Shown here in pieces: positions 44,920 to 53,626 of a DNA stretch of 64,000 nucleotides (its first letter is position 1; each line of letters begins with the position of its first letter). The notes beneath the pieces were generated by a model. It saw nothing but the letters and a program-made list of their open reading frames with translations, was not told the DNA's origin and made no database searches. Source of the DNA: an uncultured Castellaniella sp. (GTDB taxonomy: Bacteria; Pseudomonadota; Gammaproteobacteria; Burkholderiales; Burkholderiaceae_B); assembly GCF_937988725.1 (NCBI RefSeq), contig NZ_CALKHS010000003.1:372001-436000 (forward strand), read 5' to 3'. A program made the position numbers and the translations under genes.

Positions 44920-45382
44920 ATGACAGCTCACTTTTCCCGTCGCGGCTTCCTGGCCGGCGCCGGCGCCCTGGTCGGCACCGGGGTCCTCGGAACGCACAGC
45001 CCCGTGGCCCGGGCGCTGACGGCGCCCGCCAGCCCCCTGGCGCTCAACATCGTGGATGCGGCCGGCAACCTGGCGCTGACGCGCCCCATCTTCGACGATT
45101 TCGCGGCGCAGCACAAAGACCTCGTCTCCCGGTTCGTCTTCAGCAACGCGCTGTCCCCGCAGCTGCCTTCGAAAGTCCAGGCGCAGCAGCGCGCCAGGCG
45201 CGTGGACATCGACATGGTCATCATCGGCCCCGATGCGATGTCCGAGGGCCTGCAGTCCGATCTCTGGCTGGACATCATGGCGCTTCCGGACAACGGGCTG
45301 CCCGACCTGGAGAGCCTCTATCAGCCGCCCGCTGGTCGCCGCCTTCCATCGCTGGGATCAGGACATCGCGGCATCCAAGTAA
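44920..45382 (+). pseudogene. Decayed ABC solute-binding protein gene with internal deletion
   Basis: The start is normal: AGGAGA before ATG 44920, a twin-arginine-like leader (SRRGFLAGAGALVGTGVLG) and LALNIVDAAGNLALTRPIFD, paralogous to the protein at 41691-42863. After about 137 codons (near DLESLYQPP) homology stops. From 45332, in another frame, comes LVAAFHRWDQDIAASK and a TAA (45380-45382), which matches the C-terminus of the intact paralogue (MVAAFHKWDTDIGALKK). About 240 codons are therefore missing and the ends were joined out of frame. The frame from the start continues to 45411 with unrelated residues. It should not yield a working binding protein. Confidence 0.85.
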
Positions 45383-45439
45383 AGCCCGCGTCCGACCGCC
45401 TCCGCCCCTGACGGGCCCGCATTCTTTCAGCCTTTCGCC

Positions 45440-46633
45440 ATGAAGATCACAGCCTTAGAGACAGTACAGCTTCCCCATCTGGACAACATCATGTGGCTCC
45501 GCCTGCATACCGATGAGGGACTCGTCGGCCTGGGAGAAGTCTTCCGGGGCACGAACGCGGTCGCGGCCTATCTGCATCACGACGTCGCGCCGCAGATCCT
45601 GGATCAGGACCCCCGCCACATCGATCGTATTTCCAGTCTGCTGCTGTCGCCGTACAACGGGTTCCGGTCTTCGGGCGTCGAAGTGCGGGCGGCTTCGGCG
45701 GTGGACGTGGCCTTGTGGGACATCTTCGGCCAGTCCGCGGGGCAGCCCATCCACCAGATGCTGGGCGGCCTGTCCCATCCATCCATCCGGACCTACAACA
45801 CCTGCGCCGGCTACATGTACAACAAGACCGGCGCGCGCCGCTACATCCAGACGGCCGATCACCCCGAGGGGCCCTATGACGATCAGATCGCCTTCAGCCG
45901 GGATGCGGGCGCGCTGGCCCGCAGCCTGCTGGACGAAGGCATCACCGCCATGAAGATCTGGCCCTTCGATCCCTATGCGGTGCAGTCGGGCGGGCACTTC
46001 ATCCACGCGAAGGACGTGGATCGCGCCCTGACCCCTTTCCGGCAGATCCGCGATGCTGTGGGCAACGACATGGAAGTCATGGTCGAGCTGCATTCCATGT
46101 GGGATCTGCCGGCCGCCCTGAAGATCGCCCGCGCGCTGCGGGAATTCAATCCCTTCTGGGCCGAGGACCCCATCAAGATGATGAATCCCCAGGCCCTGGC
46201 GTCCTATCGGTCCCATGCCGGCCTTCCCGTCTGCGCCAGCGAGACGCTGGCGACGCGCTCGCAGTTCCTGGACATCCTGCAGGCGGATGCGACGGACTAC
46301 GTCATGCTGGATGTTTCCTGGTGCGGCGGCCTGTCGGAGGCCAAGAAGATCGGCGCTTTGGCCGAGGCCTTCCAGCGTCCGGTCGCGCCGCACGATTGCA
46401 CGGGGCCGGTCACGTTCGCCGCCGCCATCCATCTGTCGCTGAACCTGCCCAATGCGGTCTTCCAGGAATCGGTCCGGGCGTATTGCAGTTCCTGGTACCG
46501 GGATCTGGTGACGGTCATGCCCCGCATCGAGAACGGCCAGATCTATCCCCTGACCGGGCCGGGGCTGGGGCTGGCGCTGTCGGATTCGGTGCTGGAACAC
46601 CCCGATGCGGTGCGCCAGATGACCCGGCCCTAG
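45440..46633 (+). CDS. Mandelate racemase/muconate lactonizing-family sugar-acid enzyme
   Basis: A 397-aa enolase-superfamily protein. Metal ligands look like Glu216 (MVELHSMW), Glu242 (AEDPIK) and Glu268 (ASETLATR); His318 (APHDCTGP) is the C-terminal base. The N-terminal lysine motif reads AMKIWPFDP, so Lys172 is kept but the second KxK lysine is replaced by Trp174. That separates it from GudD and TalrD and suggests a dehydratase or cycloisomerase for another aldonic or aldaric acid. It follows the decayed binding-protein gene in the gntR operon. It converges on tctA, with a terminator between. Confidence 0.8.
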   Translation: MKITALETVQLPHLDNIMWLRLHTDEGLVGLGEVFRGTNAVAAYLHHDVAPQILDQDPRHIDRISSLLLSPYNGFRSSGVEVRAASAVDVALWDIFGQSAGQPIHQMLGGLSHPSIRTYNTCAGYMYNKTGARRYIQTADHPEGPYDDQIAFSRDAGALARSLLDEGITAMKIWPFDPYAVQSGGHFIHAKDVDRALTPFRQIRDAVGNDMEVMVELHSMWDLPAALKIARALREFNPFWAEDPIKMMNPQALASYRSHAGLPVCASETLATRSQFLDILQADATDYVMLDVSWCGGLSEAKKIGALAEAFQRPVAPHDCTGPVTFAAAIHLSLNLPNAVFQESVRAYCSSWYRDLVTVMPRIENGQIYPLTGPGLGLALSDSVLEHPDAVRQMTRP

Positions 46634-46674
46634 GCGCCGAGGCCTCGTTTCGCCTGTACGGGGGACGATGGGAT

Positions 46675-46706
46675 CGGGGCGCAGCCTTTGGGCGGCGCCC
46701 CGGCCG
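46675..46706 (+). terminator. Terminator between the gntR operon and tctA
   Basis: CGGGGCGC (46675-46682) pairs with GCGCCCCG (46695-46702), with an inner GCC/GGC pairing, followed by GCCGTTTT. It lies between convergent genes. Confidence 0.7.
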
Positions 46707-46709
46707 TTT

Positions 46710-48200
46710 TCAGCGCGGCTTTCTGGATTGGTAGAGGCTCCAGAGCACCGAGGCCAGCGACAGGGCCAGGAAGGCGGCCGAGATCGGATTGGTGAGGAAG
46801 CCGGTGAAATCGCCGTCCGACAGCTGCAGCCCGCGGCGCAGATTGGTTTCCGCCATGGGGCCCAGGATGAAGCCGATGATGAAAGGCGGCAGGCTGATGC
46901 CCACTTTCAGGAAGCCGTAGCCGATCAGGCCGAACAGCAGGATCGTCCAGACGTCGAACAGGTTGCTGTCCAGGCCGAAAGAGCCCACCACGCACAGCAC
47001 CAGGATGATGGGCAGTAGGATGTGCTTGGGGACGGCCAGCAGTTTGATGAAGATGCGCAGGCCGTAGAATTCGCACACCAGCATCATGACGGTGGACAGC
47101 AGCAGCGCGACGAAGATCGTGTAGACCAGGGCGCCCTGGGACACGAACAGCAGCGGCCCGGGCTGGATGCCCTGGATCATGAAGCCGCCCAGCATGACGG
47201 CGGTCACGGCGTCGCCGGGGATGCCCAGGGTCAGCAGCGGCACCATGGCCCCGCCGATGGACGCGTTGTTGGCCGTTTCCGAGGCCACCACGCCGTCCAG
47301 GATGCCGGTGCCGAATTTTTCCGGGTGCTTGGACCGGTTCTTGGCGACGATGTAGGACACGATGTTGGAGGTGCCCCCGCCGATGCCGGGCAGGATGCCG
47401 ATGCCGGTGCCGATGATGGAGGAGCGGATGAAGTTCCAGCCCTGGCCGAAGAATTCCTGCATCGAAAAGCCGAATCCCTTGATGTTCTTCATGCTGACGG
47501 TGCCGATCGACGCCTTCTGTTCGTGCCTGACGGTCTCGGCGACCTTGATGATCTCGGACACCGCGAACAGGCCGATCAGCACGGTCAGGATCTGGAAGCC
47601 GCCGTTCAGGTCCGCGTAGCCGAAGGTGTAGCGGGTCACGGCGTCCACCGGGGCGATGCCGACCGTGGCGAAGGCGAAGCCCACCACGCCTGAAAAGATG
47701 CCCTTGATCATCGAACCGCTGGCCAGCGTGGCGATCAGGGTCAGGGAAAAGACCGCGATGGCGAAGTATTCGTGCGGTCCGAATCGCAGCGCGACCTTGG
47801 CCAGGGTCGGGGCGATGAAGACCAGGGCGGCGATGCTGAACAGGGTGCCGAGAAAGGAAAATACGATGCCGGCGCCCAGAGCCTTGACCGCTTCGCCTTT
47901 CTCCATCATGGGGCCGCCGTCGAAGGTGGTGGCGATGGACGACGGCGTGCCGGGGATTTTCAGCAGAATGGCGGAAATCAGCCCGCCCGAGGTGCCGCCC
48001 ACGAACAGCGCGACCAGCAGCGAGATGCCGGCGCCGGGGCTCAGGGTGTAGGTGATGGGCAGGAACAGGGCGACCGCCATGGTCGAGGTCAGCCCGGGAA
48101 TGGCGCCGAAGATGATGCCGATGACCGTGCCGAACAGCACCAGGCCGAGCACCTGGAACGTGAAGACGGCGTCGAGACCTTGCTGCAGCAGGGATAGCAT
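46710..48200 (-). CDS. tctA: Tripartite tricarboxylate transporter, large permease TctA
   Basis: A 496-aa membrane protein with the TctA signature segments FGAIPGLTSTMAVALFLPIT, GTSGGLISAILLKIPGTPS and GIGILPGIGGGTSNIVSYIV, a repeat structure of about twelve helices. It is the channel of the tripartite system whose other parts, tctB and tctC, precede it. In this operon, downstream of a galactarate dehydratase, the cargo is likely an aldaric acid (inference). Confidence 0.93.
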   Translation of the reverse strand: MLSLLQQGLDAVFTFQVLGLVLFGTVIGIIFGAIPGLTSTMAVALFLPITYTLSPGAGISLLVALFVGGTSGGLISAILLKIPGTPSSIATTFDGGPMMEKGEAVKALGAGIVFSFLGTLFSIAALVFIAPTLAKVALRFGPHEYFAIAVFSLTLIATLASGSMIKGIFSGVVGFAFATVGIAPVDAVTRYTFGYADLNGGFQILTVLIGLFAVSEIIKVAETVRHEQKASIGTVSMKNIKGFGFSMQEFFGQGWNFIRSSIIGTGIGILPGIGGGTSNIVSYIVAKNRSKHPEKFGTGILDGVVASETANNASIGGAMVPLLTLGIPGDAVTAVMLGGFMIQGIQPGPLLFVSQGALVYTIFVALLLSTVMMLVCEFYGLRIFIKLLAVPKHILLPIILVLCVVGSFGLDSNLFDVWTILLFGLIGYGFLKVGISLPPFIIGFILGPMAETNLRRGLQLSDGDFTGFLTNPISAAFLALSLASVLWSLYQSRKPR

Positions 48201-48210
48201 GGGGAGTCTC

Positions 48211-48690
48211 CTAGAATCCGAAGAGGCCGACTGGCAGCACCATGTCGAAGGCGTATCTGAAAATCGCGTAGGTGATGCCGGAGGTCAGCACCGCGATCAG
48301 CGCGTACAGGGGAATGTTCGGTTTCCTGTCCGCGGGCGTCAGCAGGGTGAACTGGATCACCAGGTAGACGACGGTCGCCAGCAGGAACCCGACGGGCTCC
48401 AGCAGCGCCACGTACGCGATGATGAGGGCGATGGTCTTGAAGACCGTCCGCTGGTCCGCGCTCGTCGTCGCCCCGGCGTCCGCCTCCTTGGCGGGCTGGC
48501 GGGCCGTCAGGATCTGCAGGACGCCCAGCAGGCACATGATGGCGCTGAGCACGTAGGGAACGAAGGTGGCGTCCACGAAGCCGTACTGGTTCTTGATGTG
48601 CGGGATCTGGCTGGTCAGCGCCATGTATCCCAGACCGCAGGCCAGCATGATGGCGCCGACGGTGAATTCTCGCTTTGTGATCCTGTCCAT
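48211..48690 (-). CDS. tctB: Tripartite tricarboxylate transporter, small permease TctB
   Basis: A 159-aa four-helix protein (FTVGAIMLACGLGYMAL, YVLSAIMCLLGVLQIL, IAYVALLEPVGFLLATVVYL and LIAVLTSGITYAIFRYAF), the usual form of TctB. It ends ten bases before tctA. It is separated from tctC by 119 bases containing a strong hairpin. Confidence 0.88.
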   Translation of the reverse strand: MDRITKREFTVGAIMLACGLGYMALTSQIPHIKNQYGFVDATFVPYVLSAIMCLLGVLQILTARQPAKEADAGATTSADQRTVFKTIALIIAYVALLEPVGFLLATVVYLVIQFTLLTPADRKPNIPLYALIAVLTSGITYAIFRYAFDMVLPVGLFGF

Positions 48691-48753
48691 GAGGCTGTGA
48701 TTCCACTATCAGAAAGAAGAGCCCCGGAGGCGGCGACGGCCGGTCCCCCGGGA

Positions 48754-48789
48754 CCCCGGCCCCTGCCGCGCCGGGACGGCGGGCCGGGG
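48754..48789. other. Intercistronic hairpin between tctC and tctB
   Basis: CCCCGGCCC (48754-48762) and GGGCCGGGG (48781-48789) form a perfect nine-pair stem, in a very GC-rich 119-base gap. No T-run follows on the minus strand. Such hairpins commonly stabilise the upstream binding-protein message; that role is inferred. Confidence 0.5.
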
Positions 48790-48809
48790 ACGAGGGGGCG
48801 GGATGCGGA

Positions 48810-49787
48810 TCAGCGCTGGCGCAGCAGATCCTTGTACTGCATCAGGTCCGTGCGGATCTCGTTGAGCTTCTGCACGGCGGCTTGCGTCGGATAGAAGGTG
48901 ACGGGCTGCTTGAAGCCGTCCTTCAGGGCCTTGGCGTAGTCCGGATCCTGGGTGATCTTTTCCATGACGTCCGACATTTTCTTGACGATCGCCGGATCGG
49001 TGCCCTTGGGGAAGGCGATGATGTAGGGCTTGGTCATGTCCAGCTTGATGCCTTGATCGTCGAAGGTCTTGATGTCGCCCAGCAGCGGGTTCGGCGTGCT
49101 GCTGTACTGGGCCACCATGGCCATGTCGCCGGTCTTCTGGTAGTCCTGGACCGCGCCGTAGGAGATCGAGGCCAGGGCGATTCGTCCCCCCAGCAGGGAC
49201 GTGATCTTGTCCGACGCCGAGCCGACGTCCACGAACTTCATCTGGATGCCCGCGGCCTTCTGGAACATCAGCCCCTGCAGGTGGGAAAACCCGCCGAATT
49301 CCGTGCCGTAGATCACCGAATTCGGCGCGGCCTTGGATTTCTTGACGATGTCGCCGACCGTCTTCAGGCCCGATTCTTTGCCGGCGACCAGGACGACGCT
49401 CTTGTCGACGGCGGGGATGCACGAGATCTCCAGCTTGTCGTCGAACTTGTAGTTGATCAGGCCGGAGACCTCGTTGACGATCAACTGGCCCGTGTGGGCG
49501 AACAGCAGCGTGTTGCCGTCCGGCTTGGCGGTTTCCACCTTGTTCATGGCGATCGTGCCGCCGCCGCCGTTCATGTTGGTGACGATCATGGTGGCGCCGG
49601 TCAGCTTTTCGAAGTACCGGGCCATGGTGCGGGCGTTGAAGTCGGTATCGCCGCCGGCGCCGGCCGGGACGACGACCTGGACAGGTTTGCTGGGCCATGC
49701 GGCGTCGGCGGCCTGGGATGCCAGCGGCAGGGCGGCCGTCAGGGTGATGGCCAGGGCGCTCAGGGCAGGATGTCGAAAGGGTTTCAT
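48810..49787 (-). CDS. tctC: Tripartite tricarboxylate transporter receptor TctC (Bug family)
   Basis: A 325-aa periplasmic receptor. Signal peptide (ITLTAALPLASQAADAA), then the Bug family start WPSKPVQVVVPAGAGGDTDF, and the conserved KPDGNTLLFAHTGQLIVNEV. It hands its ligand to TctAB. AGGAGAAGAC precedes ATG 49787. It is 73 bases downstream of the second galactarate dehydratase and likely co-transcribed with it. Confidence 0.9.
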   Translation of the reverse strand: MKPFRHPALSALAITLTAALPLASQAADAAWPSKPVQVVVPAGAGGDTDFNARTMARYFEKLTGATMIVTNMNGGGGTIAMNKVETAKPDGNTLLFAHTGQLIVNEVSGLINYKFDDKLEISCIPAVDKSVVLVAGKESGLKTVGDIVKKSKAAPNSVIYGTEFGGFSHLQGLMFQKAAGIQMKFVDVGSASDKITSLLGGRIALASISYGAVQDYQKTGDMAMVAQYSSTPNPLLGDIKTFDDQGIKLDMTKPYIIAFPKGTDPAIVKKMSDVMEKITQDPDYAKALKDGFKQPVTFYPTQAAVQKLNEIRTDLMQYKDLLRQR

Positions 49788-49860
49788 GTCTTCTCCTTGA
49801 TGTGGCGTCTGTTGCTTCGGGTGGTGGAAAGGAAACTCCCGCGGGTGATGAGGGACGGGG

Positions 49861-51078
49861 TCACGGCGGCTGCCTGCAGTCCGATTGCGCGATCGTCCAG
49901 CGGGCGGCCTGTTCGCTCAGGCCGAGCCCCAGCCCCGGCAGGGCGGGGACCCGGATGCGGCCTTCGCGGATGTCGGGGCCTTCGTTGAACACGGGGCGCA
50001 GCCAGTCGAAGTGCTCGATCCAGGGCGTGTTGTCGTGGGGATAGGCGGCCGCCAGATGCACGTGGATTTCCATGACGAAATGCGGGGCCAGGCCCAGGCC
50101 ACGCCGCGCGGCCAGATCCATGACCCGCAGGAACGGCGTGACGCCGCCGATGCGGGCTGCGTCGGGCTGCAGGAAGGCGATGGGGCAGCGGTTCAGCAGG
50201 GCTTCGTGTTCCCTCAGGCTGCTGAGCATTTCCCCGGTGGACAGCGGGGCGGCGCTGGCGGCCGCCAGTTCGGCGTAGCCCTGGTGGTCGTAGGCGTTCA
50301 GGGGTTCCTCGATCCAGGTCAGGCCGAAGGGGGCCAGTCTTTGGCTGGCCCGCAGCGCGGCGGCGCGATCCCACTGCTGGTTGGCGTCCACCATCAGGGG
50401 GACAGTGTCGCCCAGCCTGGCCTTGATCGCGCTCAGGCGCCGCACGTCCTCGTCCAGATCGGGCTGGCCGACCTTGATCTTGATGCCGCCGATTCCCGCC
50501 GCCAGCGACGCGTCGATGTTGTCCAGCACCTGGTCCAGCGGCGTGGACAGATAGCCGCCCGAGGTGTTGTAGACCGGTATCGAATCGCGGCGGGCCCCCA
50601 GGTGCCGGGACAGCGGCTGGTTCGCCCGCCGGGCCCGGATGTCCCACAAGGCGATGTCGAACGGGGCGATGGCGTGCATGGCCAGCCCGCTTTGCCCGAT
50701 CGATGCCAATGCCCAGGCCAGCTTGTCCCAGAGGGCGGGGATGTCGTCGCTTCGTTCGCCGATCAGCAACGGCGCGATTTCGCGGACGAGTTCATACAGG
50801 GCGGGGCCCCCGGTGCGCAAGGCGTAGCTGAACCCCAGGCCCTCGAGGCCGTCCCGGGTCCGCAGCTGCGCGACCACCAGGGCGACGTCCGTCAGGGGCT
50901 TCTGCCGCCCGGCCAGGACCTTGGCGTCGCTGATGGGACGCGGCAGGGGCAGCCGGATGAGCGATATCCGCGCCGCGCGGATCGTGTCATGCGGGCCGGC
51001 GGGCGCGGCGCAGGGCGGTGTGGCGGGGATGACGGTCGTCATGGGCTGGGAAACAGGCATTCGACAGGATCTCATCAC
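49861..51078 (-). CDS. L-talarate/galactarate dehydratase-like enzyme (copy 2)
   Basis: A paralogue of the enzyme at 36562, with PISDAKVLAGRQKPLTDVAL, Lys202 in GIKIKVGQP, Asp231 in VDANQQWD and His333 in APHFVMEIHVHL, so the active site is kept. It diverges at CWAGASVGRSG (here AWALASIGQSG) and near AYSKRAGG (here SYALRTGG), so substrate preference may differ. It heads a galactarate dehydratase-tctCBA operon. The start is uncertain: GTG 51078 opens the frame, and ATG 51075, 51060 and 51042 are all in frame without strong sites. The operator at 51088-51100 sits just upstream. Confidence 0.87.
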   Translation of the reverse strand: MMRSCRMPVSQPMTTVIPATPPCAAPAGPHDTIRAARISLIRLPLPRPISDAKVLAGRQKPLTDVALVVAQLRTRDGLEGLGFSYALRTGGPALYELVREIAPLLIGERSDDIPALWDKLAWALASIGQSGLAMHAIAPFDIALWDIRARRANQPLSRHLGARRDSIPVYNTSGGYLSTPLDQVLDNIDASLAAGIGGIKIKVGQPDLDEDVRRLSAIKARLGDTVPLMVDANQQWDRAAALRASQRLAPFGLTWIEEPLNAYDHQGYAELAAASAAPLSTGEMLSSLREHEALLNRCPIAFLQPDAARIGGVTPFLRVMDLAARRGLGLAPHFVMEIHVHLAAAYPHDNTPWIEHFDWLRPVFNEGPDIREGRIRVPALPGLGLGLSEQAARWTIAQSDCRQPP

Positions 51079-51087
51079 TCTTTATAT

Positions 51088-51100
51088 GTCATCGTATAAC
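51088..51100 (-). promoter_or_regulatory. Island operator D (GTTATACGATGAC), galactarate dehydratase 2-tctCBA
   Basis: It matches the consensus at every position and lies 10-25 bases before the possible starts of the operon, where bound protein would block initiation. Confidence 0.55.
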
Positions 51101-51267
51101 TAGTTTTTTGTTTGGACAATAGCGAGGCGTTCCCGAATCGCCAGGGAGCGGATTTTCGCCCGATGTGATTTGATTAAATGGCTGATATATATGATTGTTT
51201 TGTTAATTGAGAAAAATTTTAGGGGAATTCCCTGATAAGCAATCGGCATCGGGTGATATACAGTTCA

Positions 51268-51280
51268 CATGTCATACATC
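51268..51280 (-). promoter_or_regulatory. Island operator E (GATGTATGACATG), glucarate dehydratase 2
   Basis: A variant copy with the GTATGA core, 52 bases before the gudD2 start. The gap of 253 bases between the divergent genes (51079-51331) is AT-rich and contains no gene that I can see. Confidence 0.4.
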
Positions 51281-51331
51281 TAACGATTTCCAGACCCGGA
51301 TTCCGCTTCCTCCATTCCCTTCGGACCGATC

Positions 51332-52606
51332 ATGCGCTTGCTGTCAGCCAAAATCACCCCCATCGCCTTCAAGGATCCGCCGCTGCTGAACGCGGCCGGC
51401 ATCCACGAACCCTATGCCCTGCGTTCCATCATCGAACTGGAAAGCGATACCGGACATATCGGACTGGGGGAATCCTATGGCGACGCCTCGGTGCTGGAGC
51501 TGCTGCAGGCGCTGGCGCCCCTGCTGGCCGGCATGGACCCCTTCGATCTGAACGGTCTGCGCCGGCGTGTGGAACAGGTGGTCAGCCAGACGCGCGTCAG
51601 CGCCGGCGCGGCTTTCACCCTGGCGCCCGGCACGGACCCGGCCAAGAACGTCCAGAAACTGTATTCCGCTTTCGAAGTCGCCTTCCTGGATCTGCAGGCC
51701 CGCTACCTGGGCATGCCGCTGGTCGATCTGCTGGGCGGGCGGGTGCGCGACGCGGTGCCGTTCAGCGCCTATCTGTTTTTCAAGTATGCGCGGCACGTGG
51801 ATGCCGACTATCCGGACGATGCCTGGGGCGAGGCCCTGACGCCGGCGCAATTGGTCGCCCAGGCGGAAACCATGACCGCCCGGTACGGCTTCAAGAGCAT
51901 CAAGCTGAAGGGCGGGGTGCTGCCTCCCCAGGAAGAAGTCGCCTGCGTCCGGGCGCTGGCCGAACGATTCCCGGGCATGCCGCTGCGCATCGACCCCAAT
52001 GGCAATTGGGCTCTGGATACCGCCATCGAGATGGGCAAGCAGCTGGACGGCCTGCTGGAATACTACGAGGACCCGTGCCCCACGTTGGCCGACATGGCCG
52101 CCCTGCATCAGGCCACGGGCCTGCCGCTGGCCACCAACATGGTGGTCACGGACCTGGCCCAGTTCCGCGCCAACACGACGGCGCATGGGTGCCAGATCAT
52201 CCTGTCCGACCACCATTACTGGGGCGGCCTGCGCGACACCCAGCTGCTGGCGCGCATGTGCGAGACCTTCGGCCTGGGGCTGTCCATGCATTCCAATTCC
52301 CATCTGGGGATCAGCCTGATGGCGATGGCGCACGTGGCGGCCAGCGTGCCCCTGCTCAGCTATGCCTGCGATACGCATTACCCCTGGCTGGATCCCGAGG
52401 GAGAGGTCGTGGCCGGCGGGCACCTGCGGTTTCACGACGGCGCGATCGTGCTGGGGGATGCTCCCGGCCTGGGCCTGGAGATCGATCAGGACGCGCTGGC
52501 GCGGCTGCACCGGCAATACCTGGACTGCGGAATCCGGTCCCGCAACGATGCGGCCCAGATGCGCAAATACCAGCCCGACTGGACAGGCAAGGCCCCGCGT
52601 TTTTAG
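51332..52606 (+). CDS. Glucarate dehydratase-family enzyme (copy 2)
   Basis: A 424-aa GudD-like enolase-superfamily protein. IKLKGGVLPPQEE carries the KxK base, RIDPNGNWALD and YYEDPCPTLADM carry metal ligands, TNMVVTDLAQF follows, and SMHSNSHLGISLMAM carries the histidine base. It is about as long as GudD but only moderately like copy 1; its N-terminus (NAAGIHEPYALRSIIELESD) is typical of a second, widespread betaproteobacterial clade. It is monocistronic or read with the gntR gene 70 bases downstream. Confidence 0.87.
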   Translation: MRLLSAKITPIAFKDPPLLNAAGIHEPYALRSIIELESDTGHIGLGESYGDASVLELLQALAPLLAGMDPFDLNGLRRRVEQVVSQTRVSAGAAFTLAPGTDPAKNVQKLYSAFEVAFLDLQARYLGMPLVDLLGGRVRDAVPFSAYLFFKYARHVDADYPDDAWGEALTPAQLVAQAETMTARYGFKSIKLKGGVLPPQEEVACVRALAERFPGMPLRIDPNGNWALDTAIEMGKQLDGLLEYYEDPCPTLADMAALHQATGLPLATNMVVTDLAQFRANTTAHGCQIILSDHHYWGGLRDTQLLARMCETFGLGLSMHSNSHLGISLMAMAHVAASVPLLSYACDTHYPWLDPEGEVVAGGHLRFHDGAIVLGDAPGLGLEIDQDALARLHRQYLDCGIRSRNDAAQMRKYQPDWTGKAPRF

Positions 52607-52636
52607 ACGGTTTTTTCGAGGGCGTTCGACGGGCTT

Positions 52637-52649
52637 GAAGTATGATGAC
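52637..52649 (+). promoter_or_regulatory. Island operator G (GAAGTATGATGAC), gntR copy 2
   Basis: It lies 27 bases before the start of the second gntR gene, with the TATGATGAC half intact, which suggests autoregulation. Confidence 0.5.
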
Positions 52650-52676
52650 AGTTCTCTAACCCAATGTGATCCCACC

Positions 52677-53411
52677 ATGGCACCTGCTACCGTTCGGCGT
52701 TCTCGCAGCTTGACCCAGAATGTGGTGTCGTCGTTGTCCGAACGCATCCGCAATGGCGAATTCCATGTGGGAGAGAAGCTGCCGACGGAATCCGAATTGA
52801 TGGAAGCCTTCGGCGTGAGCCGCACGGTCATCCGCGAGGCCATTTCCAGGCTGCAGGCCGCCGGTCTGGTGGAAACCCGACATGGCATCGGCACGTTCCT
52901 GCTGGAACCGCAGAACGAGCAGCAACTGCGCATCCGCACGGAAAACATCCTGACCATGCTGGACGTCATGGCGATCCTGGAATTGCGCATCAGCCTGGAA
53001 ACCGAGGCCGCCGGCCTGGCCGCCCTGCGGCGCACCGATGCCCACATGCAGCAGCTGCGCGCGACGCTGGACGAATTCGCCGAGCACATCCGCAAGAAAA
53101 CCGGCAATGCCGTGGTGTCGGACGTGGCCTTTCACCTGCTGGTGGCCACGGCGACCGGCAACCGCTATTTCCACGACATCCTGAAGCAGCTGGGGAAGGC
53201 GATCATTCCGCGCACCCGGGTGGATTCCGCCGCGCTGGCGGACGACGACCGCGTCCGCTATCTGGAACGCGTCCACCTCGAACACGAGGACATTTTCAAC
53301 GCCATCGCCCGCAAGGACCCGGACGCCGCGCGGGCGGCCATGCGCACCCACCTGGCCAACAGCCGCGAACGGTTGCGCAAGGCTCAGGAAACCGTCGCCC
53401 GGAAGGGCTGA
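52677..53411 (+). CDS. GntR-family (FadR/FCD subfamily) regulator, copy 2
   Basis: A 244-aa regulator. The winged helix-turn-helix (LSERIRNGEFHVGEKLPTES, then FGVSRTVIREAISRLQAAG and HGIGTFLLEP) is followed by an FCD domain with likely metal-binding residues (DVAFHLLVA, EHEDIFNAI, MRTHLANSRERL). It resembles regulators of hexuronate, galactonate and glucarate genes. It is the better candidate for the repressor of the island, because an FadR-type recognition helix fits operators of the TNGTNNNACNA kind and the gene lies beside kdgD and the uronate dehydrogenase genes. Start ATG 52677. Confidence 0.9.
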   Translation: MAPATVRRSRSLTQNVVSSLSERIRNGEFHVGEKLPTESELMEAFGVSRTVIREAISRLQAAGLVETRHGIGTFLLEPQNEQQLRIRTENILTMLDVMAILELRISLETEAAGLAALRRTDAHMQQLRATLDEFAEHIRKKTGNAVVSDVAFHLLVATATGNRYFHDILKQLGKAIIPRTRVDSAALADDDRVRYLERVHLEHEDIFNAIARKDPDAARAAMRTHLANSRERLRKAQETVARKG

Positions 53412-53455
53412 CCCGGCATCATCCGGCGCTGCCGGCCGGATGGTGGATCCCTCAT

Positions 53456-53468
53456 GTCGTCATACCTG
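53456..53468 (-). promoter_or_regulatory. Weak island operator J (CAGGTATGACGAC)
   Basis: A partial match (GTATGA core and AC end) in the 241-base gap before kdgD copy 1, 112 bases upstream of the strong site there. Confidence 0.3.
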
Positions 53469-53560
53469 TGATCAGTGCGCCTGCCGCACCGGGCGCCGCC
53501 GTGTCCTGTCTTCGAAGATCCGGATCAGTAGAAACACCGAGTCTTCCGGCCCGCTTTTCA

Positions 53561-53592
53561 TTGCCCCTTGAATGCCTACGTTGTATGATAAC
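53561..53592 (+). promoter_or_regulatory. kdgD copy 1 promoter with operator F over its -10
   Basis: TTGCCC (53561-53566), exactly 17 bases, then TATGAT (53584-53589). The -10 is inside GTTGTATGATAAC (53580-53592), a perfect copy of the island operator. The start codon is 60 bases further on. A protein bound here would cover the -10. Confidence 0.6.
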
Positions 53593-53626
53593 GTATATCT
53601 AAATATGGGAAGCGAGGGTCAGTCCG

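Noticed and set aside
44920..45411. Short binding protein as a real gene
   Set aside because: The C-terminal codons of the family are present in a different frame, which shows deletion and frameshift rather than a naturally short protein.
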